Part shown: positions 7,240 to 16,013 of the stretch, in pieces | Layout: every line of letters starts with the position of its first letter | Numbering within the stretch: position 1 is the stretch's first letter | Assembly: GCA_016932835.1 (NCBI GenBank) | Contig: JAFGCD010000009.1 | Coordinates: forward strand, 1 to 64,000 | Direction: 5' to 3' | Source: Sedimentisphaerales bacterium | GTDB taxonomy: Bacteria; Planctomycetota; Phycisphaerae; Sedimentisphaerales; Anaerobacaceae | Length of the DNA stretch: 64,000 nucleotides | Translations under genes and position numbers: made by a program | The notes under the pieces: generated by a model | The model's database searches: none | Seen by the model: the letters and a program-made list of their open reading frames with translations, nothing else | Told to the model about the DNA's origin: nothing

Positions 7240-9879
7240 TCAGCCTTGGACCTCGGCGGGATTAAGCTGCTGTACGTTACTGCTCTTTTCCCAGAGAATC
7301 AGGCCAAGTTCGTAAGGATTGGCCAAGTCATCGTGTCTTGGGAGCATTCTGACAGCGACACCATTTTGCCCGGTCTTGTCACAGGACATTAATCCTGTGA
7401 ACCAGTGCTCGCCCTGCTGGTCTGCGGGTTTTTCGTAGTCCATTCTGACAGCCGAGCCTTCCCTGATATTCCCCCAGCTATCGACAGGGCCGTAGTAGAG
7501 TTCGACGGAAACTTCATCCGGACTCAGGCTTCCGAGATTAACGAGGGTCCTGACTCGCAATTTCGAGCCTATTGTGAGTTGGGGCTGTCTGGGATTCAAT
7601 TGATTATTGCTGTCATTTTGTTCGGTTTCCATTATTACGTCGTTGATGGCGCACATGGGCCATGCCTCTCGAATGTCGGCCTTCCACTGCGAGAAGGCCT
7701 TGGCCTTGGCCATGGCTTCGGCGGTCAGGGACTGCCACTTCGCAGCAGCGGGGTTGTAGAACTTCCGGGTATATTCTACAAGCATCCTGTGCGTGTTGAA
7801 TCGCGGAGCTATCCATTTGATAGAGTTCTTCACTCTGCGTATCCATGGTCGGGGGAGATTGTCCACCGATCTCGTGTAGAAGAGAGGTATGACTTCATTT
7901 TCGAGCATGTTATAGAGTGCCTGGGCTTCGACGATATCCTGATACTCGGGGTCGTCATAGTCCTCGCCGGCTCCAATTGCCCAGCCCCCGTCCGGGGTAT
8001 AGCCCTCACACCACCATCCGTCCAGCGTACTTATGTTCAGCACGCCGTTAGCAGCGGCCTTCATGCCGCTGGTTCCGCTGGCCTCCATAGGCCTTCTCGG
8101 ATTGCTAAGCCAGACATCGACGCCTCGGACCATGACTCTGGCCATGTCCATATCGTAGTTTTCGAGGAATACGATTCTTCGCCTTATATCGTGCTGACTG
8201 GCGAAGTGTATGATATGGCGAATAATGTCTTTTCCTTCGGCGTCTTTAGGATGCGCCTTACCGGCGAATATCAATTGAATCGGCCTTTTCTTATCGGTAA
8301 GCATCTTAATGAGTCGATGCGGGTCCTTTAACAGCAGGGTTCCTCTTTTGTAAGTCGCAAATCTTCTGGCAAAACCGATAGTCAGGACTTCGGGGTCGAG
8401 GACCTCTTCGGCATGGTTCAATTCGGTATGGTAGGTTCCCCTTCGCTGCATCTGGCTTTTGAGTCGGTTTCTGGCGAATACGATGAGCCTTTCTTTGCAG
8501 CGTTGGTGGATGTGCCAATATTCCTCGTCCGGGATATTGTCAACGTTCTCCCAGATGCTCTCATCGGTGGTTTCATCCGCCCATGCCGGACCAAGGTATC
8601 TTTCATACAACGAGTCTATCTCCTCCGATAGCCAGTTCTTCATGTGGATTCCGTTCGTCACGGATCCGATAGGCACTTCATCAAGCGGGACTCCGGGCCA
8701 GAGGCTTCCCCACATACCTCTTGAAATCTCCCCGTGCAGTTCGCTGACTCCGTTGGCGTGGCCGCTCAGCCGCAAAGCAAGAATCGGCATTTTGAATGAC
8801 TCGTCCTGGTCATCCGGAAGCATTCTTCCGAGACCGAGGAATCGTTCCCTGTTGATTCCGAGTTTCGGGAAATAATTGCCGAAGTATCGATCCATCAGTT
8901 CAACTCGGAATTCATCCAGACCTGCTTTTACGGGAGTGTGTATGGTGAATACGTTGCCTGCCCTTGTGGCCTCGACAGCTTCATCGAACGTCATATCTTT
9001 GGTGCTGCAGAGGTCTCGGATTCTCTCGAGCGCCATGAATCCTGCATGGCCTTCGTTCATGTGGCATACTGTCGGAACGATGTCCATAGCCGAGAGCGCC
9101 TTAAGGCCGCCGATTCCGAGCATGATCTCCTGCCTAATTCGCAGTTCCCGATCGCCGCCGTAGAGGCTGCTTGTGATCATTCTATCCGCAAGGGAATTAG
9201 CCTCTATGTTGGTATCGAGCAGATACACATTCACCCTCCCTACCGAAGCACACCATATCTGCGCCAGGACACATCTTCCGGGATATTCCACACTTATTGT
9301 CAGCGGGCGGCCGCTGTCCTTTCGCACCAGGCTTATAGGCATATTGTAAAAATCATTCTCGACATACACCTCCTGCTGCCAGCCATCCACATTGAGATAC
9401 TGACGGAAGTAACCCTTCTGATACAGTAGCCCGACGCCGACGAGCGGAATTCCGAGGTCTGAAGCGCTCTTGACATGGTCGCCTGCGAGTATTCCGAGGC
9501 CGCCTGCGTAAATGGGCAGCGACTCGTGGATTCCAAACTCGGCGCTGAAATATGCGATGGTCGGTTTGTCGCCGGTGGAATATGCCTTCTCGAACCAGGT
9601 CGTTGCCGCCATATAGTCACTGAGCTTTTCAGTGACACGACGCAGTTCGCCGAGGAAGCCGTCGTTGGCGGCAAGTGACTCGAGTTTTTCCTGCGGGATG
9701 TTTCCGAGCATTTTAACGGGGTTATGGCCGCAGGCCGACCACAGATTTGCATCAATTCTCTTGAACAGTTCCAGGCATTCGGGATTCCACGTCCAAAACA
9801 GGTTCTGTGCAACGTTCTCGATGTTTTTCAATGGTTCCGGCAGGGCCGGCAGAACAGTAAAGCTGCGGACACTTGGCAT
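7240..9879 (-). CDS. glgP: Alpha-glucan (glycogen/maltodextrin) phosphorylase
   Basis: The protein is 879 residues and of the TIGR02094 type, with the DUF3417 N-terminal extension (LPEPLKNIENVAQNLFWTWNP). It releases glucose 1-phosphate from storage or imported alpha-glucans using pyridoxal phosphate. Diagnostic stretches are AYFSAEFGIHESLPIYAGGLGILAG, GIGGLKALSAMDI with CHMNEGHAGF, and the cofactor-lysine region GTSGMKAAANGVLN near residue 640. The last 100 residues (LTIGSKLRVRTLVNLGSLSP onward) form a small beta domain seen in this subfamily. The ATG at 9877-9879 follows GGAGAAG at good spacing. Cellular location is cytoplasmic. It is downstream of the 6S-like RNA gene, whose terminator separates the two transcripts. 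Confidence 0.92.
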   Translation of the reverse strand: MPSVRSFTVLPALPEPLKNIENVAQNLFWTWNPECLELFKRIDANLWSACGHNPVKMLGNIPQEKLESLAANDGFLGELRRVTEKLSDYMAATTWFEKAYSTGDKPTIAYFSAEFGIHESLPIYAGGLGILAGDHVKSASDLGIPLVGVGLLYQKGYFRQYLNVDGWQQEVYVENDFYNMPISLVRKDSGRPLTISVEYPGRCVLAQIWCASVGRVNVYLLDTNIEANSLADRMITSSLYGGDRELRIRQEIMLGIGGLKALSAMDIVPTVCHMNEGHAGFMALERIRDLCSTKDMTFDEAVEATRAGNVFTIHTPVKAGLDEFRVELMDRYFGNYFPKLGINRERFLGLGRMLPDDQDESFKMPILALRLSGHANGVSELHGEISRGMWGSLWPGVPLDEVPIGSVTNGIHMKNWLSEEIDSLYERYLGPAWADETTDESIWENVDNIPDEEYWHIHQRCKERLIVFARNRLKSQMQRRGTYHTELNHAEEVLDPEVLTIGFARRFATYKRGTLLLKDPHRLIKMLTDKKRPIQLIFAGKAHPKDAEGKDIIRHIIHFASQHDIRRRIVFLENYDMDMARVMVRGVDVWLSNPRRPMEASGTSGMKAAANGVLNISTLDGWWCEGYTPDGGWAIGAGEDYDDPEYQDIVEAQALYNMLENEVIPLFYTRSVDNLPRPWIRRVKNSIKWIAPRFNTHRMLVEYTRKFYNPAAAKWQSLTAEAMAKAKAFSQWKADIREAWPMCAINDVIMETEQNDSNNQLNPRQPQLTIGSKLRVRTLVNLGSLSPDEVSVELYYGPVDSWGNIREGSAVRMDYEKPADQQGEHWFTGLMSCDKTGQNGVAVRMLPRHDDLANPYELGLILWEKSSNVQQLNPAEVQG

Positions 9880-10076
9880 TTTCCACTTCTCCGTGTAAGT
9901 CTTTCAATGCTAACCAGTAACGATCCATGCCCATAAGGGGACTGTACGCTCTTAGACGTTTTCATCGGCCAAACGATAATAGGGCTTAACCGCAAAAGAG
10001 GCCGGTATATACCTTGTTTTGGAGAGCTTACGGTCCGATATTAGCGTAGTGATCCTTCGCCGGGGAAGCTGGAAAG

Positions 10077-10104
10077 AAAAAAGGCCTGAAGCAACAGGCC
10101 TTTT
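10077..10104 (-). terminator. Intrinsic terminator of the 6S-like RNA gene
   Basis: Read on the minus strand, AAAAGGCCTG (10104-10095) pairs perfectly with CAGGCCTTTT (10088-10079) around a six-base loop. The T-run extends to 10077. Confidence 0.8.
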
Positions 10105-10308
10105 CATAATTGCAGGGCTCGCCTCCGCTGATGCCGTAAAAAAGCGTTTGAAGAGAACCCATTACTTCCAAGTGGGCAATCGTTACTTGCGTCCGAAAGT
10201 CCTATCAATGTAGGCATGTCCGATCCGACAAGACCTGACTTCCCTAAGTACGGGTATCGGTTCTTTCAAACACAGCTTTTTATACGAGCACCGCAGGGGT
10301 CAGCCCGC
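10077..10308 (-). ncRNA. ssrS: 6S RNA-like small RNA gene
   Basis: This roughly 230-base transcription unit lies between pheT and glgP and has no convincing ORF. It is flanked by a near-consensus promoter and an intrinsic terminator, so it is an independent RNA gene. The 5' end (TTGCGGGCT) pairs with the 3' region (AGCCCTGCAA, near 10109-10118) to close the molecule, with one bulged base. Next to the closing stem are GACCCCTGCGGTGCTCG on the 5' side and ACGGCATCAGCGGAGGC on the 3' side. These resemble the conserved flanks of the 6S RNA central bubble, for instance the GCGGGC..GTCCCCTGAG and CGGCATCTCGGAG parts of the E. coli RNA. 6S RNA binds housekeeping RNA polymerase and dampens transcription in stationary phase. 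Identity as 6S is from memory of motifs; that it is a structured RNA gene is firmer. Confidence 0.7.
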
Positions 10309-10314
10309 AAGTAT

Positions 10315-10344
10315 ATTATATCGGAAATTGCCATGCGAAGTCAA
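10315..10344 (-). promoter_or_regulatory. Near-consensus sigma-70 promoter of the 6S-like RNA
   Basis: On the minus strand TTGACT (10344-10339) and a perfect TATAAT (10320-10315) are 18 bases apart. Initiation is predicted at about 10308, which matches the start of the self-complementary 5' end. It is the best promoter seen in the window. Confidence 0.8.
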
Positions 10345-10409
10345 CAAAAATAGGAGGAAAAGCGCAAAGGAAATCCCCCCTGCCGCAGGTAATTGCAATT
10401 TGCCGGTGT

Positions 10410-12425
10410 TCAGACGGTCCGCAATTCGGCGTTTACAGCCTGGCTGAGAACCTCGACGATGGGCTTTTCCAGGGCATCGACCGCTTCGTGGGTGAGCGTT
10501 CCGTCTTCATCTCTGAACCGCAGTGAGAGCGTCAGGCTCTTTCGCCCGGCGGGTATGCCCTTGCCTCGATATACTCCGACAAACCGAACGTCTTCGAGTT
10601 CTGGTGCGGCCTTTGCCCTGACCGCTTCGACGATCTGCGACCACCGGATATCCTCGTCAATAATAATCGAGAGATCTCGCTCGATTGCAGGATATTTCGG
10701 GATCGGCTTTACCTTCAGGGGTCCGCAGGGCATAGAGAGCAGCCATTGGAAACTCAACTCGGCGGCGACAGGAGCAAAATCCTTAAAATCGAATTTATCC
10801 CTGACGGCCTGTGAAACCACGGCGACCTCGCCGACGGCCTTGCCGTCAACCGTAATCCTGGCGCCGGCCTCGGCCCAGGACAGCTCGGCTGGAACGAAGG
10901 CAATCTGCGCATCGCGGCGAACATTCTTTATCAACCCCTCGATTACGCCGCAAAGGTCCCGCAGGTCACTGTCACAGACAAGAGCAAGCCGGGCTTCCTC
11001 GTTCGGCAGGGACTTCTCGCCATCAGCAGGCAGGAAGGTATCGGCAATCTCAAACACCCTGCAGGGTCGATTCCCTACATTGAGGTTGGTTTTCAAGACG
11101 CCGAGCAGTGACCCAATAAGGCTCTGACGAAGGAGGTTAGCGCTCTTTCGCGATTCATCCTTAACGCGCAGATGTCCCCGGAATCCGTCGGGGCAGAAAA
11201 GCTCGGCAACGAGGTTTTCCGTGAAGGTTACGCTGATAGTTTCATAGAAACCGCATCCATTGAGATAGGCCCCGAGATTTTCGGTCATCTTCTGACGCTT
11301 ATCAACCGGAACGACCTCGATTTGGATCTTTCGCTCGGTCGGGACTTTGTTGTAGCCATAGACTCGGACTACTTCCTCGATCAGGTCGGCCTCGCGATAG
11401 ACATCACTGCGCCATGAAGGCACGGAGCAACGAATCGATTCGGCCTCGAACACGGGCTGGAAACTCAGTGCGGTTAGGATTCGCATCGCCTCATCTCGCG
11501 GGACCTCAATGCCGAGCACTTTCTTGAGGCGTGCCAACCGGAGGGTCACCTCTTTGGCGGCCCATTTGCCGGGATAAGCATCCACCACCCCGGCTGCTAC
11601 TTTTCCGCCTGCGGCGAGCGCAATCAACTGGCACGTTCGCCTCGACGCCCAGTCTATCATCTCGATATCGACGATTCTCTCGAATCGATAGGCGGCCTCG
11701 GAAGGCAACGCGAGCCTGCGAGAGGTCGTGCGAATGCTGACCGGGTCGAAATATGCATCTTCGAGGAGGATATTTGTCGTCGCATCGCCGACCTCGGTTT
11801 CAAGCCCGCCCATCACACCTGCTATTGCCACCGGTCCGCCGGGATCGGTAATTACAAGCATATCCGGATTAAGGTCGCACTGACTGCCGTCGATGCTCAC
11901 CAACCGTTCACCCGGAGCGGCTTTTCTGACGATTATTCTGCCATCCGTAATTTTGGCGTAGTCGAAGGCGTGCGGAGGCTGGCCTGTCTCCATCATGGCG
12001 TAATTAGTGGCGTCAACTACATTGCTGACGCTGCGCATGCCGACTGCTTCAAGTCTTCTGGCCATCCATTCCGGCGCAGGGCCAACGGTCACCCCCTCGA
12101 TTACCCTTGCGGTGTATCTGCCGCAGAGATCGGGCTCGGCAATTTCAACTTTGGCCAGCTCACTGACGTTTCTGTCCGATTCTTCAAGTTCGACGACAGG
12201 CATCTTCAGTTGCCCGCTCGTTGCGGCGGCCAATTCTCGCGCGACGCCGATATGGCCCAGGCAATCGCCTCGATTGCTCGTGACCTCGACGTCGATTACG
12301 GTATCATCCTCGAGGAAATCCATACTCTCGCAGGGAAAACCCAAATCGCTCAATACATCGGCTATCTTCTCGGGTCCCAGGTCGGTTTCGATGTAATCGC
12401 TCAGCCAATTCAGCGAAATCTTCAT
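10410..12425 (-). CDS. pheT: Phenylalanine-tRNA ligase beta subunit, compact form lacking the EMAP-II tRNA-binding domain
   Basis: The protein is 671 residues against roughly 790-800 in E. coli. It forms the alpha2-beta2 synthetase with PheS, which is not in this window. The start MKISLNWLSDYIE and the B3/B4 editing region (VEVTSNRGDCLGHIGVARE, VVDATNYAMMETGQPPHAFD, IAGVMGG) are clear. So are the B5 DNA-binding-like part and the C-terminal anticodon-stem domain FDX-ACB (IERDLSIIIDED near residue 590). The B2 tRNA-binding fold normally inserted after about residue 40 is absent: PCESMDFLEDDTVIDV runs straight into the B3 region. Family knowledge says such short PheT forms exist, so this need not be damage. 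The ATG at 12425 fits the family start; an upstream TTG is less likely. Confidence 0.9.
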   Translation of the reverse strand: MKISLNWLSDYIETDLGPEKIADVLSDLGFPCESMDFLEDDTVIDVEVTSNRGDCLGHIGVARELAAATSGQLKMPVVELEESDRNVSELAKVEIAEPDLCGRYTARVIEGVTVGPAPEWMARRLEAVGMRSVSNVVDATNYAMMETGQPPHAFDYAKITDGRIIVRKAAPGERLVSIDGSQCDLNPDMLVITDPGGPVAIAGVMGGLETEVGDATTNILLEDAYFDPVSIRTTSRRLALPSEAAYRFERIVDIEMIDWASRRTCQLIALAAGGKVAAGVVDAYPGKWAAKEVTLRLARLKKVLGIEVPRDEAMRILTALSFQPVFEAESIRCSVPSWRSDVYREADLIEEVVRVYGYNKVPTERKIQIEVVPVDKRQKMTENLGAYLNGCGFYETISVTFTENLVAELFCPDGFRGHLRVKDESRKSANLLRQSLIGSLLGVLKTNLNVGNRPCRVFEIADTFLPADGEKSLPNEEARLALVCDSDLRDLCGVIEGLIKNVRRDAQIAFVPAELSWAEAGARITVDGKAVGEVAVVSQAVRDKFDFKDFAPVAAELSFQWLLSMPCGPLKVKPIPKYPAIERDLSIIIDEDIRWSQIVEAVRAKAAPELEDVRFVGVYRGKGIPAGRKSLTLSLRFRDEDGTLTHEAVDALEKPIVEVLSQAVNAELRTV

Positions 12426-12461
12426 AGTGTACTGCCCGCCAAAAAACAAAATACAGGCAAT

Positions 12462-12490
12462 AGACTAATGCGGGGCGCCGCCACTGTCAA
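12462..12490 (-). promoter_or_regulatory. Possible promoter of pheT
   Basis: A perfect -35 TTGACA (12490-12485, minus strand) is followed after 17 bases by a weak -10, TAGTCT (12467-12462). It is placed 37 bases before the pheT start. Confidence 0.35.
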
Positions 12491-12570
12491 GAGCATTAGG
12501 AATCCGCATCAGAGGCGAACTCTCCGAATGCGTTTTTCTGTGAAGAATCGGACATATGCGAGGGCCGGGG

Positions 12571-14535
12571 CTACTCGGCCTCGGCGACGATGAGCAGCCT
12601 GGGCGTATCAATAGTGGGCAAATCGAGGGTCAGGGGCCCGACAGGGAGACCTTGAGGGGCTACGCTGATATTGCGGTCGGTCAGGGGGTCATAGCAACTG
12701 ACGATGCATCGGCCGCGGTTGATCGGACTTATCGTGACACGGTAGGTCGTCTCCGGCAGGTCCTCGACGGCGTATGTCGGCGACATGACATAGTAGGCAA
12801 AGACGAACTTGTGAGGACTCACCTGGAAAGGCAGAAACGTGAACAAATCGCGGTAACAGAGCGATTTCTTGCCGGGCGGGGCTTCGAAGACCTTACGTTC
12901 GCGGCCGAGTTTGGCAACGTGCACCTCAAAATCCCTCGGTTCGGCTATCGGCACGGCGTCTTCGAATACCCTTATAGTCCGGCGCAGCGAGTTGAGCGCG
13001 GGCGAGAGCCACTTGTCCAATTCGGCGTTCGGGGGGAGTTCGTCGAGTTCGCGGGCCTTGGCAAGGCTGATAGCCATGCCGCTGTCGTTGTCTTCGGGGC
13101 CCGCCTGAAAAATTGTCATTCGCGAAAGACCTTTATTGAGCCAGAAGAGCAAGGCGCGAACGAGAAACTTCTCCTTCAATCTCAAAGAGGCTGCGTCACC
13201 AGTGACACCGGCCTCTGCGGGAACGATGCCGTGCTCGGTTATGTAGTGGTGGAATTTGCCTGTTCCGGCCGGTCTTGTGGTCAATCGCTTGTCCGGACGA
13301 AGGTGGTGCATCAGCGATTCGCATTGGATGAAGGTCTGTGCCCAGCCTTCGGCCATGACCATGCGATATTCGGGGCAGTACCCTTCGAGGCAGCGATGGG
13401 GTTCGTCTTTTGCCTGCTCGGCCTGTGGCAGGTTTCGCCAGCCTGTTCCGTAAGGGTGGTACGACTGGCCGTCGATGCCGGGCGGAAGCTTCTCAATGGG
13501 ACAATGGAAGAAAGTAGTATTCGAGAAGCCCCAAATTGTGCGAACACGAGGGAATTCCTTCTTGACCATCAGGACGGTTCGGTTGGCGGCTTCCCAAGCG
13601 TGGCCGCCCGGCTTGAGGAAATCCTCTTCAAATTTGGCCCGGCCCGGCCAATAACTGTTAATGCCGTTGCCGCCGAAGAAGTACGAGCCAAATGAAAGCT
13701 CATTCCATATCTCGATCTCGATATCGACACCCTCTTCTTTCGCTATGCGGCAGACAGTACGAGCATAATCGACCCATCCTGCTGCGGTATGCTCAAATTC
13801 GGGCGTTCCGACCGGGTGCATCGGCAGATAGTAGAGGTCGATGCAATTGAGGCGGTCGCCTTTCTTGAAGGCCTTGGGCAATGGTTTCGAGAGCTTGACA
13901 GCCCTGCGGGTTTTGTCTATTTCAGTGAAGAGCACTTGACCTGCCCAGTAATCCGTCAGACCGTTTGTACCGGAATGGACGGGCCTGAGGCCTTCGACGG
14001 AATCGAGCAGTATTTCTGTTGCTCCTTTAGGCGCGTCGGCCATTACCTGCCGGTCAAACGATTTCATCTTACAGGGAACGCCGTGATGAGCGTTGAGCAG
14101 GACTATCGGCGTAATGCCGAGATTCTTGCAGGCGTTGAGCACCCGGCAAAAGCGGTCTTCGTCGTTTTTTGTCAGTCCGGGTCTTTCGGGGTCATAGGTT
14201 CCGAAAGGCTGCTCCCACCTGATACATCGGATTCCGGCTTTGGCGAGCAGCGCCAACTGGACTTCGAGATTGCCGCCATGGTGATGGTAACAAATGCCGA
14301 TGCCTTCGAGAAGGTCAACTGCGGGTTTGGTCTCAAGGAATCCCCGCCAGGGCTGCTTGAGGTGACTATGCTTCGGCCAGGGAACGTCGAGCTGGGCAGG
14401 GTCCACATAGGGCTCGACCGGCAGTCGCATGATTGGATCGGTACCTTTTCGGTCGTTGGGCAAGACCTTAGCGGATGAACAGATCACAAAGACAGCCGCG
14501 GCCAGTGCGATTACGCAGAATGAATTCTTCTTCAT
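12571..14535 (-). CDS. Secreted clan GH-A-like glycoside hydrolase, substrate unknown
   Basis: The protein is 654 residues with a signal peptide (MKKNSFCVIALAAAVFVICSSA). The middle reads as a TIM barrel: LLAKAGIRCIRWEQPFG, LGITPIVLLNAHHG, then IEIEIWNELSFGSYFFG, which contains the Asn-Glu acid/base pair at about residue 280. A second glutamate in HHYITEHGIVPAEAG at about residue 425 is placed as a nucleophile would be. After about residue 510 a beta-sandwich-like C-terminal part follows. This pattern resembles GH39, GH5 or related families, but I cannot name the family. It is divergent from the Tat-exported enolase-superfamily gene, and the two may serve one sugar pathway (inference). A good promoter lies upstream and GAGGG precedes the ATG. 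Confidence 0.6.
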   Translation of the reverse strand: MKKNSFCVIALAAAVFVICSSAKVLPNDRKGTDPIMRLPVEPYVDPAQLDVPWPKHSHLKQPWRGFLETKPAVDLLEGIGICYHHHGGNLEVQLALLAKAGIRCIRWEQPFGTYDPERPGLTKNDEDRFCRVLNACKNLGITPIVLLNAHHGVPCKMKSFDRQVMADAPKGATEILLDSVEGLRPVHSGTNGLTDYWAGQVLFTEIDKTRRAVKLSKPLPKAFKKGDRLNCIDLYYLPMHPVGTPEFEHTAAGWVDYARTVCRIAKEEGVDIEIEIWNELSFGSYFFGGNGINSYWPGRAKFEEDFLKPGGHAWEAANRTVLMVKKEFPRVRTIWGFSNTTFFHCPIEKLPPGIDGQSYHPYGTGWRNLPQAEQAKDEPHRCLEGYCPEYRMVMAEGWAQTFIQCESLMHHLRPDKRLTTRPAGTGKFHHYITEHGIVPAEAGVTGDAASLRLKEKFLVRALLFWLNKGLSRMTIFQAGPEDNDSGMAISLAKARELDELPPNAELDKWLSPALNSLRRTIRVFEDAVPIAEPRDFEVHVAKLGRERKVFEAPPGKKSLCYRDLFTFLPFQVSPHKFVFAYYVMSPTYAVEDLPETTYRVTISPINRGRCIVSCYDPLTDRNISVAPQGLPVGPLTLDLPTIDTPRLLIVAEAE

Positions 14536-14577
14536 GAGATACCCTCATCTTCAGCTTCACGATTAACCTTCGACAGT

Positions 14578-14607
14578 ACAATAAGATATGTGGGGGAGCA
14601 TTGTCAA
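14578..14607 (-). promoter_or_regulatory. Promoter of the GH-A-like hydrolase gene
   Basis: Minus strand: perfect TTGACA (14607-14602), 18-base spacer, TATTGT (14583-14578). The predicted start near 14571 gives a leader of about 36 bases. Confidence 0.5.
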
Positions 14608-14643
14608 TGATTCTCGGACGTAGAGAGAGTTGTAATGTTTCGT

Positions 14644-14672
14644 TTGCCTCAGCGAGCAGCGGCAGGTATATT
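14644..14672 (+). promoter_or_regulatory. Promoter of the enolase-superfamily gene
   Basis: TTGCCT (14644-14649), 17-base spacer, TATATT (14667-14672). The predicted start near 14679 gives a leader of about 58 bases. It faces away from the hydrolase promoter. Confidence 0.5.
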
Positions 14673-14736
14673 CGGGAAGCAGAAGCATATCAAGAAGGCT
14701 GCTCCATGAGAACTCAATTGGACAGGAGAATCAGCG

Positions 14737-15984
14737 ATGAACACAAGCCGTCGTGATTTCATCAAGGCCGCGGCGATCGGCATGGCCGCCGGGCCGGCTC
14801 TGGCCGGCTGCACGGGCACGGTGGCCAAGCAAGATGCCGGACGGACAGGCAACAACCCAATAGCGACATACAAGGCGGTTCTGCAGCGCAGCGACCAGCG
14901 TATCAAGAGCGTCGAGACTTTCACCAATGGCAACGTCAGCTTCGTTCGCATCCGTACGAACGACGGGGCCGAGGGTTGGGGCCAGATATCGACCTACGAC
15001 GCTGATATCTCCGCGATGATCATGCACCGCAAGATTGCCCAGCACGCCATCGGCAAGGACCCTGCGGATATCGACGCTATCGTTGACCGGTGCATCGAAG
15101 CGAACTACAAATACCCCTGGTCGTTCGTCTGCAGGGCCTTGGGGGGGCTTGATACGGCGATGTGGGACTTATTAGGCAAAAGGGAGGGAAAGGCCGTCTG
15201 CGAGCTTCTGGGGGGCCAAATAAGGCCAATCAGGGCGTATGGCTCAAGTATGAGCCGAAGTATCAAGCCGAAATCCGAGGCCGAGCGTCTTGTGCGTCTT
15301 AGGGAAGAAAAAGGTTATCGGGCGTTCAAGATTCGCATCGGCAGCGTGACCGGACATAACAAGGATCAATGGCCCGGACGAACCGAAGAAATCGTGCCGA
15401 CAGTCCGGGAGGCTATCGGAGACGAGACCGCCCTGCTTGTTGACGGTAATAGCTGCTACACGGCACCGAAGGCGATTGAGGTGGGCAGGCTCCTGGCCGA
15501 CAATAATGTTTGCCACTTCGAGGAGCCCTGCCCTTATTGGGAGCTCGAATGGACGGCCAAGGTGACCAAGGCCATTAGCGTTCCGGTGGCGGGCGGCGAA
15601 CAGGATAACGACTTGGCGCAATGGCGGCGAATGATAGAGATGCGTGCGGTCGATATTGTCCAGCCGGACATTCTTTACGTTGGCGGCCTGACGCGGGCAC
15701 TGCGAGTGGCGGCGATGGCGGACAGGAAGGGTATGCCGTGCGTGCCTCACTCGGCCAATCTTGCAATGGTCACCCTTTTTTCGATGCACATGCTGGCTGC
15801 CATTCCCAACGCCGGAGATTATGTGGAATTCTCAATCGAGAAGACGCCTTGGGCCGAGGGTCTTTACCGCCCTGCTCTTGAAGTCAACGACGGCAAGGCG
15901 GGCATTCCCGAAGGGCCCGGCTGGGGAGTGACAATAAACCCTAAATGGCTGGAATCGGCACAGCACCAAATCAGTGAAGCATAA
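14737..15984 (+). CDS. Tat-exported mandelate racemase/muconate-lactonizing (enolase) superfamily protein
   Basis: The protein is 415 residues. The N-terminus has the twin-arginine signal SRRDFIKAAAIGM and then ALAGC, a lipobox, so the mature protein may be a lipoprotein outside the cytoplasm. The fold follows: capping domain to about residue 150, then the barrel with metal ligands in LLVDGNSCY (Asp), CHFEEPCPYWE (Glu) and PVAGGEQDND (Glu). The second-strand base motif is FKIRIG. The His-Asp dyad of the mandelate racemase subgroup is visible as VDIVQPD and VPHSANLAM. Members are acid-sugar dehydratases, racemases or epimerases; the substrate cannot be told from sequence. The enzyme family is mostly cytoplasmic, so export is unusual. 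GGAG lies upstream of the ATG. Confidence 0.75.
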   Translation: MNTSRRDFIKAAAIGMAAGPALAGCTGTVAKQDAGRTGNNPIATYKAVLQRSDQRIKSVETFTNGNVSFVRIRTNDGAEGWGQISTYDADISAMIMHRKIAQHAIGKDPADIDAIVDRCIEANYKYPWSFVCRALGGLDTAMWDLLGKREGKAVCELLGGQIRPIRAYGSSMSRSIKPKSEAERLVRLREEKGYRAFKIRIGSVTGHNKDQWPGRTEEIVPTVREAIGDETALLVDGNSCYTAPKAIEVGRLLADNNVCHFEEPCPYWELEWTAKVTKAISVPVAGGEQDNDLAQWRRMIEMRAVDIVQPDILYVGGLTRALRVAAMADRKGMPCVPHSANLAMVTLFSMHMLAAIPNAGDYVEFSIEKTPWAEGLYRPALEVNDGKAGIPEGPGWGVTINPKWLESAQHQISEA

Positions 15985-16013
15985 TCGTCGGATAAGGTAG
16001 TTGAGTGTTTTTT

